DNA of 64,000 bases from Parasutterella secunda (GCF_023336895.1 NZ_JAMBLT010000003.1:124001-188000); one strand, 5' to 3'. Shown: positions 52,612 through 61,901, counted from the stretch's first letter. The notes: generated by a model from the sequence alone, not told the origin. Made by a program: numbers and translations.

Positions 52612-53493
52612 ATGACGTTACTGAAACGAGGCGAGGGGTTTGAAAAGTCGTTGGCAGCGATAGCCATGCTCTCAATTGTGGCTCTCGCTGCCATTTTGGT
52701 TTTTCTTCTCACCCAAGCTCTGCCTATTTTGAAAGAAGTTCCGTTCTTTACTTTCTTGTTTGGAACGGAATGGTATCCGACGGGACCGAATCCTGATTTT
52801 GAAATCGGTGCGCTTTTGGTGGCAAGCCTTGCTGTGGCCGCGACCACCACTTTGATTTCTTTGCCGATGGGCTTGTTAACCGCCGCTTATCTGGCCTATT
52901 TTGCCAGTCCCCGGGTTCGCAGTATTGTTAAACCGGCAATTGAATTGTTGGCCGCCTTGCCTTCCGTTATCGTCGGTTTCTTGGGTATGGTGGTTGTGGC
53001 TCCTTGGCTGCAGGAGTCTGTCGGATTGGACTCCGGTCTTAACTGGCTCAACGCTTCGGTGATGTTGAGCTTGATGTGTATTCCGTTTATCTGCTCCATC
53101 TCTGAAGATGCCTTACGAAATGTGCCTGTTGCGCTCTCGGAAGCCTCTTTGGCGTTAGGAGCCACTCGTTGGGAAACGCTCTACAAGGTGCAGTTTCGCT
53201 ACGCCTTAGGTGGTATTGGTACCGCCATTATGTTGGGTATTTCCCGTGCCTTGGGCGAAACGATGGTGGTTTTGATGGTCGCCGGTGGCGCAGCCATTAT
53301 TCCGGAAAGCCTTTTTGATCCATTGCGTCCGATGACGGCCTCCATTGCTGCTGAAATGGCAGAAGCCGCCGTGGGATCAACTCACTACTATGCACTTTTT
53401 GCCACGGGTCTTGTGCTTTTTGTGACCACCTTTATTTTCAACGCGTTGGCTTTCTTCTTGACGAAGAAATTCCAGATCGGCGGCAAGCATTAA
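52612..53493 (+). CDS. pstC: Phosphate ABC transporter permease PstC
   Basis: A 293-aa inner-membrane permease with six helices. It begins with FEKSLAAIAMLSIVALAAILVFLL and contains the FGTEWYPTG-like periplasmic stretch characteristic of PstC. The EAA-type cytoplasmic loop is EASLALGATRWETLYKVQF. It forms the channel with PstA. It follows pstS by 30 bp in the same operon. Confidence 0.94.
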   Translation: MTLLKRGEGFEKSLAAIAMLSIVALAAILVFLLTQALPILKEVPFFTFLFGTEWYPTGPNPDFEIGALLVASLAVAATTTLISLPMGLLTAAYLAYFASPRVRSIVKPAIELLAALPSVIVGFLGMVVVAPWLQESVGLDSGLNWLNASVMLSLMCIPFICSISEDALRNVPVALSEASLALGATRWETLYKVQFRYALGGIGTAIMLGISRALGETMVVLMVAGGAAIIPESLFDPLRPMTASIAAEMAEAAVGSTHYYALFATGLVLFVTTFIFNALAFFLTKKFQIGGKH

Positions 53494-53504
53494 GGGGATG
53501 AGAG

Positions 53505-54380
53505 ATGTCTGTTGAACGTAATCCGAATTGGCGTTATGCCTATCAGCACATCGGCATCACTTTGATGCGTCTGACTACACTGATCAGTGCCGGTGTGATT
53601 GTCGCTATCTTGCTTTATTTGCTTGATAACGCTTTGCCTGCCTTGTCCTGGGAATTCGTGTTTGAGCCGCCCAGAGACATGATGACGGCGGGCGGTGTTT
53701 GGCCTTGCATTGTCGGGACTTTCTGGCTTGCTGTGGGCGCAACGGTCATTGCTTTGCCCCTTGGGGTTTGCACGGCTGTGTATTTGACCGAGTACGGCGG
53801 ATCGGGTCGTTTTGTTGAAGCCATTCGCTTGGCCGTTTCTAACCTTTCCGGTGTGCCCTCCGTCATTTTTGGTTTATTCGGCTTAACTTTTTTTGTGACG
53901 ATTTGCGGATTTGGTGTGAGTTTGCTTTCCGGTGTGCTCACCTTGGCTGTCTTGGCTTTACCGATCGTGATCAACACAACGGAGGCCGCCTTAAATCAAG
54001 TGCCTCAGGCATGGCGTGAAGCATCATTGGCGCTCGGTGCCAACAAACAGCAAACGATCTTTAAGATCATTTTGCCGGCGGCTTTGCCCGGCATTTTGAC
54101 CGGCAATATTTTGGCTCTGTCTCGTGTGGCTGGTGAAACGGCCGCCATTATGTACACGGCCGCGGTGTTTTACACCCCGAAAATGGGCGACTCGATTTTG
54201 GATCCGGTGATGAGTTTGCCGTACCACATTTATGTGTTGGCGACTTCAAGCGTGGATGTGGATGCAACGCGTCCGATGCAATACGGTACCGCTTGTCTGT
54301 TGGTGCTCATGGTCTTGGGCTTGAATTTGGTCGCTCTTTTCATCCGTCAGCGAGCCCAACGAAAAATTGCACGTCAGTAA
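53505..54380 (+). CDS. pstA: Phosphate ABC transporter permease PstA
   Basis: A 291-aa permease with about six helices. It has the cytoplasmic loop EASLALGANKQQTIFKIIL that docks on PstB, and GVPSVIFGLFGLTFF as a conserved membrane motif. The gap to pstC is 11 bp. pstB does not follow: a terminator comes next, then an IS607 element, and pstB lies 7.5 kb away on the other strand. Confidence 0.94.
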   Translation: MSVERNPNWRYAYQHIGITLMRLTTLISAGVIVAILLYLLDNALPALSWEFVFEPPRDMMTAGGVWPCIVGTFWLAVGATVIALPLGVCTAVYLTEYGGSGRFVEAIRLAVSNLSGVPSVIFGLFGLTFFVTICGFGVSLLSGVLTLAVLALPIVINTTEAALNQVPQAWREASLALGANKQQTIFKIILPAALPGILTGNILALSRVAGETAAIMYTAAVFYTPKMGDSILDPVMSLPYHIYVLATSSVDVDATRPMQYGTACLLVLMVLGLNLVALFIRQRAQRKIARQ

Positions 54381-54397
54381 TCCGTTATGAAAAACCT

Positions 54398-54450
54398 ACC
54401 TGAGACTGACTAGCTATACTCAAAATACCTACTCAGTCTCAGGTTTTTCT
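54398..54450 (+). terminator. Strong terminator after pstA
   Basis: ACCTGAGACTGA (54398-54409) and TCAGTCTCAGGT (54433-54444) form a perfect 12-bp stem followed by TTTTTC. It ends the pstSCA transcript before the IS607 element. Confidence 0.88.
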
Positions 54451-54633
54451 TCCTCCATCATCGAGATCAGTTTCACTTCAGATCACTCCGAAGCCAGCGC
54501 TCATCCCTCACCGAAAAACTCTCTTGCGAGAATCGTTTCAGGCCCACCTGAGGTCACGTCCCGAGTTTTCCCCTCTTCTTGGCAGGCAAAGGCGTTCACC
54601 GTGTAACTCACGGCACCGCCGGACTCATTAAAA
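54451..54633 (-). ncRNA. Predicted TnpB guide-RNA (omega-RNA) region of IS607
   Basis: About 180 bp between the pstA terminator and the tnpB stop, without coding potential. In related elements the omega-RNA is transcribed from this 3' side of tnpB, on the same strand. Assigned by position only; no hairpin set was modelled. Confidence 0.4.
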
Positions 54634-55755
54634 TCAGCCCGGCCGCTCGGTATATCTTCTTAAATTGATCGCCGCATTGAAGTCTCGATCCTTGATCTCT
54701 GCACCACAATGCGCACACTTCCATCGTCTGTCCGAAAGCCTTAACTCGTCATTTTTCTGACCGCAATAACCGCACGTCTTAGAACTGGCATAAAACCGAT
54801 CCGCTATGATCACCTCACAGCCTCTTTGCTCGGCTTTGTACTCCAGTTGACGCCGAAATTCGTAGAAACCAACGTCGGCTATGCAACGAGCCAGTTTCCC
54901 GTTTTTCAGCATTCCACTCACATTCAAATCTTCAATCACAATCCGAGAGAAATGAGTGGTCAGGTAGTTAGTGAGCTGATGCAAAGCATTCTGTCGGTAA
55001 TTGAAAATCTTGCGATGCAACTCACCGATCTCCAATACCAACTTGATACGGTTTTTACTGCCTTTCTGACTTCGTGCGAGCTTCCTTTGCAGTCGACGAA
55101 GCTTCGACAGGCTTTTCTTTAATGGTTGCAACGCTTCAAACCTCTTATGGTTCGAGAGCACCGCCAGTGACTTCACCCCCAAGTCCACTCCCACCGTGCC
55201 TTGGTTTTTGGCCGGTTTTAAGTGGTTGAGATTGGCGAGTTCACAAGTTAGACTCACATACCATCGTTTTCCGCGTCGCGAGACCGTTGCCCAAAGCAGC
55301 TTCGCTCCTTTGAACCGCAACGGCTCACGCATCCGCACCCAACCTAACTTCGGTATACGGATGCGTGAACCTTTGACTTCAAAATGATCATTACTGATGG
55401 TAAAGCTATCGGAAACATACTTCTTTTTAAACTTCGGATATTTGAAGTGTTCAGGATTTTTCCAGAAATTCGAAAAAGCTTGACCTAATTGGATGATCGC
55501 CATCTGCACAGCGCACTTGGTCACTTCCATCATCCACGGGAATTGCTCACGTTTTATAGCATTGAGTTTGCGGCGAATACTGTATTGATTGGGTTTGGGC
55601 TGAGTCGGATCTTTCTTGTAGGCTTCATACTCTTCGATCCATTCATTCAATGCCCAATTAAAAGCAAATCGGGCGCAACCGACCGCTTTTTTCAAATACA
55701 GCTCTTGACTGTCGTTGACAATGAGCTCGATTTTATGGGCTCGATGAATCTGCAT
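54634..55755 (-). CDS. tnpB: TnpB nuclease of IS607 element
   Basis: A 373-aa TnpB with intact catalytic residues: D191 in VGVDLGVKSLAVL, E275 in RIVIEDLNVSGM and D358 in DRDFNAAINL. The zinc ribbon is C328/C331 and C347/C350. The N-terminal region starts with YLKKAVGCARFAFNWALNEW, typical of the OrfB_IS605 N-terminal helix-turn-helix domain. It lies 17 bp downstream of the recombinase gene, so the pair is co-transcribed. It belongs to a lineage different from both TnpB genes at 42-45 kb. Confidence 0.93.
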   Translation of the reverse strand: MQIHRAHKIELIVNDSQELYLKKAVGCARFAFNWALNEWIEEYEAYKKDPTQPKPNQYSIRRKLNAIKREQFPWMMEVTKCAVQMAIIQLGQAFSNFWKNPEHFKYPKFKKKYVSDSFTISNDHFEVKGSRIRIPKLGWVRMREPLRFKGAKLLWATVSRRGKRWYVSLTCELANLNHLKPAKNQGTVGVDLGVKSLAVLSNHKRFEALQPLKKSLSKLRRLQRKLARSQKGSKNRIKLVLEIGELHRKIFNYRQNALHQLTNYLTTHFSRIVIEDLNVSGMLKNGKLARCIADVGFYEFRRQLEYKAEQRGCEVIIADRFYASSKTCGYCGQKNDELRLSDRRWKCAHCGAEIKDRDFNAAINLRRYTERPG

Positions 55756-55772
55756 CTTCCTATTCTTTCAAT

Positions 55773-56396
55773 CTATTGCGCGGCTTTCACTGCTTTTTTC
55801 ATCCCGTTAATCAACTTTTGATTCTTTTTACTGCGTGAACCATAAAGTCTGGCACTGAAAACGGTAATGATTTCTAAAACATCTTTAGCTAAATCTTCTT
55901 CAAAAGAGGCTTCTTCCCCCTTATTGACGATCACCACTTCAACGCCTTTCATTTCGCAAACCGAGAAAATCAGCTCTGCGCCAAAGCGCAGGAGACGGTC
56001 TTTGTGAGTGATCACCAGGCGCTCAATTTTACCGTTAAGAAGTTTTTGCAGTAAAGACTGCAATCCCTTTTTTCGATAGTTCATTCCACTGCCAAGATCG
56101 CTGATGAGCTCGAAATTCCAACCTTGCGCGGCACAGTACATTTCCAAAACGGTTTTTTGTCTTTCTAGATCTTTTTTCTGATCAGCGCTTGAGACTCGAG
56201 CGTAAGCTAGCGTTATACGATCTGGCTTAGGAGTAACTTTCCGGACAAGCCCCATGATTTGTTCAGCCGAATACCTTCTCTGATTGCCTTTGGTTCGCTG
56301 GGGAACTAATTTCCCCTCGGATTCCCAACGTCTGAGGGTAGAAATAGAGACGCCTAATTCAGTAGCTGCCTTGCTGATGCTATAAAACCGATTCAT
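55773..56396 (-). CDS. tnpA: IS607 serine recombinase (TnpA) with MerR-type HTH
   Basis: A 207-aa recombinase with an N-terminal MerR-like helix-turn-helix (SISKAATELGVSISTLRRWESEGK). The catalytic domain has YARVSSADQKKDLERQ with the nucleophilic Ser69, and downstream LVITHKDRLLRFGAEL. It is complete, as in active IS607 elements. This family is known to insert at short, poorly specific targets without duplication. Confidence 0.93.
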   Translation of the reverse strand: MNRFYSISKAATELGVSISTLRRWESEGKLVPQRTKGNQRRYSAEQIMGLVRKVTPKPDRITLAYARVSSADQKKDLERQKTVLEMYCAAQGWNFELISDLGSGMNYRKKGLQSLLQKLLNGKIERLVITHKDRLLRFGAELIFSVCEMKGVEVVIVNKGEEASFEEDLAKDVLEIITVFSARLYGSRSKKNQKLINGMKKAVKAAQ

Positions 56397-56462
56397 TTAG
56401 ATAATATTGATCAGAATTAAATAGGTTTGTTATAACAGTTTTTAGCCCTGATTCCGAATACA

Positions 56463-56491
56463 CCAGGCGGTCTTTTAGGCCGCCTTTTTTG
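56463..56491 (+). terminator. Orphan plus-strand terminator before pepT
   Basis: AGGCGG (56465-56470) pairs with CCGCCT (56480-56485), followed by TTTTTT. No plus-strand gene ends nearby, since pstA already has its own terminator; it may be a relic of the arrangement before the IS607 insertion. Confidence 0.6.
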
Positions 56492-56560
56492 CGCTTAACG
56501 GCGTTATAGTTAGCTCTGTGAGCCGAAATAGTCGGCAGTCTGCTCTTAAAGAGGTGTTAA

Positions 56561-57802
56561 ATGGATCATCAACAAAAAGCGCAAGCACTCGTGGAACGAT
56601 TCTTAAGTTATTTGGCCATCAGTAGCCAAAGTGACCCTAAAAATAAAGTGGTGCCGAGCTCTGAAGGCCAGTGGACGATGGCCAGGGTGTTGGAAGCCGG
56701 TTTAAAGCAGATGGGTTTAAAAGAGGTCGAGGTTGACGAGCACGGTAACGTAACTGCTTATTTACCGGGTAGCGTCAAAGACGTTCCGACAGTGGGATTT
56801 GTTGCTCATGTGGATACGGTTGATGTCGGTTTGTCTCCTGAAATTCATCCGCAAGTGATTCATTACACGGGCGGAGACGTTTGTCTGAATCAGGCAAAAG
56901 ACATTTGGATTCGGTTGGCGGAACACCCGGAATTATCCAATCATGTCGGCGAAGACATCATCTTTACGGATGGGACCAGTGTTTTGGGGGCTGATAATAA
57001 GGCGGGCGTCACCAATATCATGACCGCTTTGGAAATTCTCGTCACCGAGCAAATTCCTCACGGTGATATCCGCGTAGCCTTTGTACCCGATGAAGAAACT
57101 GGTTTGCGCGGTTCAAAACTTTTGGATTTGGATCGATTTAAAGTGGATTTTGCCTACACGGTTGATGGCGGAGAATTGGGGCAATTGGTTTATGAAACCT
57201 ATAACGCCGCTGAAGTGCATATTGATATTGAAGGGGTGACCACTCACCCTGCGAGCGCTAAAGGTGTGCTACTTAATCCGATTTTGGTAGCCGTCGATTT
57301 GATGGCCAATTTCAACCGTCTGGAAACGCCTGAAAATACCGATGAACGTGAAGGCTATTATTGGTTTAAGAATATGTCTGCCAATCCAGCGCGAGCTCAT
57401 TTGCAGATTAATATCCGCGACTTCGATGACAAGACATTCGAAGCCCGCAAGCAGTACGTGCGCGACGTCGTGCAATTGATAGCCAAGCGCTACCCGCGCG
57501 CCAAAATCAACGCAGACATTGAGGATATTTACAGAAACATTTCCGGCGGCTTAGGCGAAGATCGTTATCCGATTGATGTCATGTACGAAGCGCTAAAGAG
57601 TCTGAACATCGAACCGAAGACCGTTGCGATGCGTGGCGGCACGGACGGCTCGGCTTTGACCGCTCGTGGTTTGGTTACCCCGAATTATTTCACGGGTTCC
57701 TATAACCACCACGGCTACGCCGAATTCATGCCGATAGAAAGTTTTGTGGCCTCTCTGGATATGACTTTAAAAGTGATTGAATTGATCAGCGAAGGTCGTT
57801 AA
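56561..57802 (+). CDS. pepT: Peptidase T (tripeptidase)
   Basis: A 413-aa M20B zinc tripeptidase. Metal motifs are VGFVAHVDTVDVGLSPEIHP (His, Asp), GADNKAGVTNIMTALE, FVPDEETGLRGSKLLD (Glu pair) and the C-terminal GGTDGSALTARGL. The lid domain has VTTHPASAKG. The length equals E. coli PepT. Monocistronic, with a terminator at 57810-57835. Confidence 0.96.
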   Translation: MDHQQKAQALVERFLSYLAISSQSDPKNKVVPSSEGQWTMARVLEAGLKQMGLKEVEVDEHGNVTAYLPGSVKDVPTVGFVAHVDTVDVGLSPEIHPQVIHYTGGDVCLNQAKDIWIRLAEHPELSNHVGEDIIFTDGTSVLGADNKAGVTNIMTALEILVTEQIPHGDIRVAFVPDEETGLRGSKLLDLDRFKVDFAYTVDGGELGQLVYETYNAAEVHIDIEGVTTHPASAKGVLLNPILVAVDLMANFNRLETPENTDEREGYYWFKNMSANPARAHLQINIRDFDDKTFEARKQYVRDVVQLIAKRYPRAKINADIEDIYRNISGGLGEDRYPIDVMYEALKSLNIEPKTVAMRGGTDGSALTARGLVTPNYFTGSYNHHGYAEFMPIESFVASLDMTLKVIELISEGR

Positions 57803-57807
57803 AACGA

Positions 57808-57838
57808 AAACGCCGGCAGAGATTTTCTGCCGGCGCTA
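57808..57838. terminator. Bidirectional terminator between pepT and ppk2
   Basis: CGCCGGCAGA (57811-57820) pairs with TCTGCCGGCG (57826-57835). A-rich DNA lies on the left, giving a U run on the minus strand. Confidence 0.8.
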
Positions 57839-57847
57839 TTCGGTGGT

Positions 57848-58894
57848 TTATTCAGATTTCTTTCCTTTCTTTTTTCCGATCAACATTGAAGCAACATTGG
57901 GCTTGACATTGGCTCTGGATAAAATGAGCGGATCAACGGCGCCGATGGCTTCATTGTCTTTTTCCGCATAATCAATAATCGAAAGCACATAGCGCATCGC
58001 GTTTAAGCGTGCTCGCTTTTTGTCGTTGCTTTTGATGACAATCCAAGGGCAAGAGGCCGTGTTAGTGGAAAAGAACATGACCTCTTCGGCCTTGCTGTAA
58101 TCGTCCCATTTGGATAAAGAAGCAATATCAATCGGGGAGAGTTTCCAGCGCTTGAGCGGATCAATTTTGCGCGATTTAAAACGTCTGCGCTGTTCATCCT
58201 GAGTGACAGAGAGCCAGAACTTAATCAGTATCGTGTCTGAGCGGATAAGATTTTCTTCAAATTGGGGACATTGACGCAAGAATTCAATATATTCTTCATC
58301 CGTGCAAAAGCCCATTACGCGATCAACACCGGCTCGGTTGTACCAAGAACGGTCAAATAAAACCATCTCGCCTCGCGTGGGCAGGTGGGCGACATAGCGT
58401 TGAAAAAACCACTGACCTTTTTCGGCTTCGGTGGGTTTAGCCAGTGCCACCACGCGAGCACCTCGGGGATTTAAGTGCTCCATGAAAGTGCGGATAGTGC
58501 CTCCTTTGCCGGCCGCGTCCCGTCCTTCAAAAATAATGACGATCTTTTTACCGGTTTCCTTCACCCATTTTTGCAGCTTCAGCAATTCCACCTGAAGGGG
58601 TAATTTTTCTTTTTCATAGCGTTTGTTGCTCATGCGATGCTTGTAGGGGAATTCTGCTTTTTCCCAATTTTCTACAAGCTCGTCTTCATTTTTCTCATTA
58701 TCGCCCGCGGCATGAATACGTGTTTTCGCATCCTTGATCATGAGTTTAAGGATGCGAACCTGTTCTTCAGGAGGTTCTTCCTTCAGAGCACTCTTTAAAG
58801 CTTTACTGTAGGCTTCAATTTTTTGTTCAGTGAGCACTTCCTTTTCTGTTAAGGGAAGCTGTTCTTTCTTTTCTTCTTTTTTCTTGGCGCACAT
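57848..58894 (-). CDS. ppk2: Polyphosphate kinase 2
   Basis: A 348-aa PPK2-family enzyme that uses polyphosphate to phosphorylate nucleoside mono- or diphosphates. It has the Walker A-like IIFEGRDAAGKGGTI, the motif FDRSWYNRAGVDRVMGF, and a lid region with RRRFKSRKIDPLKRWKLS. The frame is open to 58972, but ATG at 58894 has AAAAGGA 7 nt before it and starts the charged N-terminus. Being downstream of phoR and on the same strand, it belongs to phosphate metabolism, though a terminator at 59003-59030 separates it from phoR. Confidence 0.92.
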   Translation of the reverse strand: MCAKKKEEKKEQLPLTEKEVLTEQKIEAYSKALKSALKEEPPEEQVRILKLMIKDAKTRIHAAGDNEKNEDELVENWEKAEFPYKHRMSNKRYEKEKLPLQVELLKLQKWVKETGKKIVIIFEGRDAAGKGGTIRTFMEHLNPRGARVVALAKPTEAEKGQWFFQRYVAHLPTRGEMVLFDRSWYNRAGVDRVMGFCTDEEYIEFLRQCPQFEENLIRSDTILIKFWLSVTQDEQRRRFKSRKIDPLKRWKLSPIDIASLSKWDDYSKAEEVMFFSTNTASCPWIVIKSNDKKRARLNAMRYVLSIIDYAEKDNEAIGAVDPLILSRANVKPNVASMLIGKKKGKKSE

Positions 58895-58994
58895 GATACG
58901 AGTCCTTTTAACCTTCTCAATGTTTAATAGCGTACCACTGTGTGTGGTTAGTGGATGATTTCTTCTTGTCACATCGGTAATATTTTTTGTCTGA

Positions 58995-59032
58995 ACACAA
59001 AAGCGCCGGTGTTTTTGTGTTCACCGGCGCTT
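58995..59032 (-). terminator. Terminator after phoR
   Basis: GCGCCGGTG (59003-59011) pairs with CACCGGCGC (59022-59030). On the minus strand it is followed by TTTTGTG. Confidence 0.75.
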
Positions 59033-59049
59033 GAAACTAGAAGTCTTAA

Positions 59050-60300
59050 TTATTCAATCAATGAGTCTTTCGGGAAAATCAGACTGAACGTTGAACCTTT
59101 GCCCGGCTCAGATTGAATATCAAGACGGCAATGGTTGCGAATGGCGACATGCTTAACAATCGCCAGACCCAGACCCGTTCCGCCTTTTTCACGCGAGCGG
59201 CTCTTATCCACACGGTAAAAGCGTTCTGTCAATCGCGGAATATCTTCCGCATCAATGCCGATGCCATTGTCCTGAACGGCAAATATAGCGCTCTCTTCTT
59301 TGGGATCGTAGCGCCAGCTGATTTCAATCTTGCCGCCATCGGGCGTGTAACGGACAGCGTTGGTGACAAGATTTAAGCAAGCGCTTCGGAGTTCATCGAC
59401 TTGTCCCAACACAGCCTGATTGCAGGAAATATCCGTATCAATCGTGTGGCGTCCGCGCGATAAGGCAACTCCATCTTCAGCTAAACTCGCAACCAACTTG
59501 GCCATATTGACAACCTCGGGTGGCTCGGACTCTTGTTCATCCTTACTTTCCAGTCGAGACAACGATAAGAGATCATTGACGAGACTTTGCATGCGCTCGG
59601 CTTCCTGTTGCATTAAGCACAAGTGTTCGTGAAGCGTTTTTTCATCGAGCTCTTTTCCGCGCAGAATCATGTCGAGAAAACCGGTGATGACGGTAAGCGG
59701 CGTACGTAGTTCATGACTGACATTGGCCACAAAATCTTTTCTCATTGAATCGATGCGGCGCTGCTCGGTAATGTCACGCGTGACCATAATAAAGTGCGTC
59801 TTATCGGCTACAACCGCAAAGAGCAACAGAATTCGACCGGGCTCATGGGATTTGATTTCAATTGGTTTCGAATAATCGCCCGATTCCAAATATTCAACAA
59901 TTTTCGGGTTATCAAAAACGAGATTGAGCGCCATGCCCAAGTGCGTGGTTAACTTGATGCCTAAATGTTTTTCGGCGGCGGGGTTGCACCATTCAACCGT
60001 GTGTCCTTGACGGAAAAGCACAACGCCTTCTGGTAAAGCGGAAAGGGAGAGGCGGTAGCGGTCAATTCTGGCGGTAAAGCGTGATTGATCGCTTTTCATC
60101 TGTTCGGCTTCAACGGAATTCATCCAACCGTCACTCATTTTGAAGATGATGTAGCAGACTAAAGCGACAAGGGCGATTGAAGTGCCCAAGAGCGTCTTTT
60201 CCCAACTGACAGTGATATAAAGCAGACTGGCAATCACAGCCACGCAAATTAAGCCCAATATACAAAACGATCTGGGTGACAGGTTTTTCGCCGACATCAC
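59050..60300 (-). CDS. phoR: Phosphate regulon sensor histidine kinase PhoR
   Basis: A 416-aa membrane kinase that senses phosphate status through the Pst/PhoU complex. Two N-terminal membrane helices (FCILGLICVAVIASLLYITV and LLGTSIALVALVCYIIF) are followed by a PAS domain, the dimerisation H-box ANVSHELRTPLTVITGFLD with the phosphorylated His, and the ATPase domain with VRYTPDGG (N box), VQDNGIGID and GGTGLGLAIVKH. It is 37 bp downstream of phoB in the same operon. Confidence 0.95.
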   Translation of the reverse strand: MMSAKNLSPRSFCILGLICVAVIASLLYITVSWEKTLLGTSIALVALVCYIIFKMSDGWMNSVEAEQMKSDQSRFTARIDRYRLSLSALPEGVVLFRQGHTVEWCNPAAEKHLGIKLTTHLGMALNLVFDNPKIVEYLESGDYSKPIEIKSHEPGRILLLFAVVADKTHFIMVTRDITEQRRIDSMRKDFVANVSHELRTPLTVITGFLDMILRGKELDEKTLHEHLCLMQQEAERMQSLVNDLLSLSRLESKDEQESEPPEVVNMAKLVASLAEDGVALSRGRHTIDTDISCNQAVLGQVDELRSACLNLVTNAVRYTPDGGKIEISWRYDPKEESAIFAVQDNGIGIDAEDIPRLTERFYRVDKSRSREKGGTGLGLAIVKHVAIRNHCRLDIQSEPGKGSTFSLIFPKDSLIE

Positions 60301-60336
60301 GAATCCCCCTGAATAGTGATTTCTATATGGCTAACT

Positions 60337-61059
60337 TTACTCCGAAATATGTGCCCGGTATCCTAAACCCCTGACGGTCTGAAGGAGATTTTCCGCTCGG
60401 GTGCCCTGCAGTTGCTTGCGCAACCTCAGCATATGAACATCCACCGTTCGTTCATCAACGTAAGCATTGTCCCAAACAAGCGACAGAAGCATTTCACGGC
60501 TGTAGACACGTTCGGGATTTTTAGCAAAAACCAACAGCAGTTTGAATTCTTTGGCTGAAAGCGAGAGAGGTTCTCCGTCAACTTTTGCTTCAAAACTGGC
60601 TTCGTTCATGGTGAGGGGACCGCAGACGACTTCGACGTTTTGGTTTTCTTCTCCGGCCTGTGATTGGAATTGGTAACGGCGCAAAACCGCTTGAATGCGA
60701 GCAATGAGTTCGCGGGGCATGAAGGGTTTTACGATGTAGTCGTCTGCGCCGGCATTAAGCCCCTTAACTCTATCGGTTTCGCTGCCGCGGGCGGTGAGCA
60801 TAATGACAGGCAGGTGTTCGGTCTTAGGGTTGGCGCGAAGTTTTTCCAGCCAATCAACGCCCGAGAGTTCCGGCAACATATAGTCAAGCAAGACCAAATC
60901 GGGCGGATTATTGTCAACAATGCTTTGGGCTTCTATCGCGCTTTCTGCGCACTTGACTTCATAGCCAGCGGCGGCGCAGGCAAAAGAAATGAGGGTTCGA
61001 ATGGCGGCTTCATCTTCGACAATTAAGATACAGGCTGCTTTGTTGCTGCTTTCAGTCAT
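60337..61059 (-). CDS. phoB: Phosphate regulon response regulator PhoB
   Basis: A 240-aa OmpR-family regulator. The receiver domain starts CILIVEDEAAIRTL, with the phosphorylated Asp in LVLLDYMLPELSG. The C-terminal winged helix contains LSAKEFKLLLVFAKNPERVYSREMLL and the recognition helix in DERTVDVHMLRLRKQL. The frame is open to 61089, but ATG at 61059 (MTESSNKAA) has AAAGG upstream. It activates the two Pho boxes described here. A terminator between phoU and phoB suggests phoBR also has its own promoter. Confidence 0.95.
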   Translation of the reverse strand: MTESSNKAACILIVEDEAAIRTLISFACAAAGYEVKCAESAIEAQSIVDNNPPDLVLLDYMLPELSGVDWLEKLRANPKTEHLPVIMLTARGSETDRVKGLNAGADDYIVKPFMPRELIARIQAVLRRYQFQSQAGEENQNVEVVCGPLTMNEASFEAKVDGEPLSLSAKEFKLLLVFAKNPERVYSREMLLSLVWDNAYVDERTVDVHMLRLRKQLQGTRAENLLQTVRGLGYRAHISE

Positions 61060-61127
61060 GGTAAGCCTTTCTTCAAAAAACAAATCCAAAGAGCTTTAAC
61101 TCCGTAATGATAGGCGAATTTCACAAC

Positions 61128-61166
61128 CAAAAAATAAACCTTCGTCTATTGCCGAAGGTTTATTGT
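61128..61166 (-). terminator. Terminator between phoU and phoB
   Basis: AATAAACCTTCG (61133-61144) pairs perfectly with CGAAGGTTTATT (61153-61164). On the minus strand it is followed by TTTTTGG. It sits 10 bp past the phoU stop, so transcription into phoBR would require read-through or a separate promoter. Confidence 0.85.
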
Positions 61167-61173
61167 TCTCTTA

Positions 61174-61884
61174 TTAGCTAAGTTTGGTCAAATTTTCGGG
61201 TAATGCGTCTAAGCGCAAGTGTCGGATATCTTCACCATCCAAAATGAAAATGACGTGCTCGGCGATGTTGGTGGCATGATCGCCCAAGCGTTCATAAGCT
61301 TTAAGCAAATCAAGGCAGGCGAGTGCTTTTTCAACATCATCGGGATGTTCTTTGAGGTAAACCGTTACCACCTTAATGCCATCCCTGAAGGCACTATCCA
61401 CATCACCGTCAGATCTGAGCGTATTGACAGCGGCCGTTTCCGAAAGATTTTTCAATGCGAGCATCGCCAAGTTAACAGTCTTGATGGTTGACTCGACAAT
61501 GTTGGTTTTGGCAAGAGCCTCAATCAGTTCTTCCGGAATATCATCGCGGCTTGCACGGGCAATGTTACGAGCCTGATCGCCCATGCGTTCAAAGTCGGTG
61601 GCCATTTTGGCAATACCGAAGACAAAGCGCAGATCCGTGGCCGTGGGCTGATGCTTGGCAATCAAAAGCGTCGCGCACCGGTCAGTGGAGACTTCTAAGG
61701 CGTTGATGGCAGCATCACGGTCTTTGACCGATTGTGCTAAATCAATGTCGCCCGTGCGAAAGGCTTTGGTGGCGTTGTTGATTTGCTCGGTTACCAGATC
61801 GCCCATGCTGTAGAGCAGGTGTTTAAGTTCATCTAAATCTTCATCAAATTGGTGCACAAGGTGCGTTTGTGCGGACATAATCAT
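61174..61884 (-). CDS. phoU: Phosphate transport regulator PhoU
   Basis: A 236-aa all-helical metal-binding protein that couples Pst transport to PhoR signalling. Two PhoU repeats have the E/DxxxD-type metal motifs (TDFERMGDQARNIA and KAYERLGDHATNIAEH). GGAG lies 6 nt before the first ATG. It is 17 bp downstream of pstB in the same operon. Confidence 0.95.
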   Translation of the reverse strand: MIMSAQTHLVHQFDEDLDELKHLLYSMGDLVTEQINNATKAFRTGDIDLAQSVKDRDAAINALEVSTDRCATLLIAKHQPTATDLRFVFGIAKMATDFERMGDQARNIARASRDDIPEELIEALAKTNIVESTIKTVNLAMLALKNLSETAAVNTLRSDGDVDSAFRDGIKVVTVYLKEHPDDVEKALACLDLLKAYERLGDHATNIAEHVIFILDGEDIRHLRLDALPENLTKLS

Positions 61885-61901
61885 TTTTTGCTCCTTACTG
61901 T

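Larger units (their letters stand above)
54451..56410 (-). mobile_element. IS607-family element (serine recombinase + TnpB)
   Basis: Two minus-strand genes, a serine recombinase TnpA with MerR-type helix-turn-helix and a TnpB, form the IS607 arrangement. The outer limits are inferred: to the left, the segment 54451-54633 holds no ORF and probably carries the guide-RNA scaffold and left boundary. To the right, the element should end shortly after the recombinase start at 56396. It lies between pstA and pepT. Confidence 0.8.

Noticed and set aside
56403-56470. An attachment site or tRNA fragment at the right edge of IS607
   Set aside because: No repeated sequence or tRNA part could be found by eye; only an AT-rich stretch and a terminator are present.
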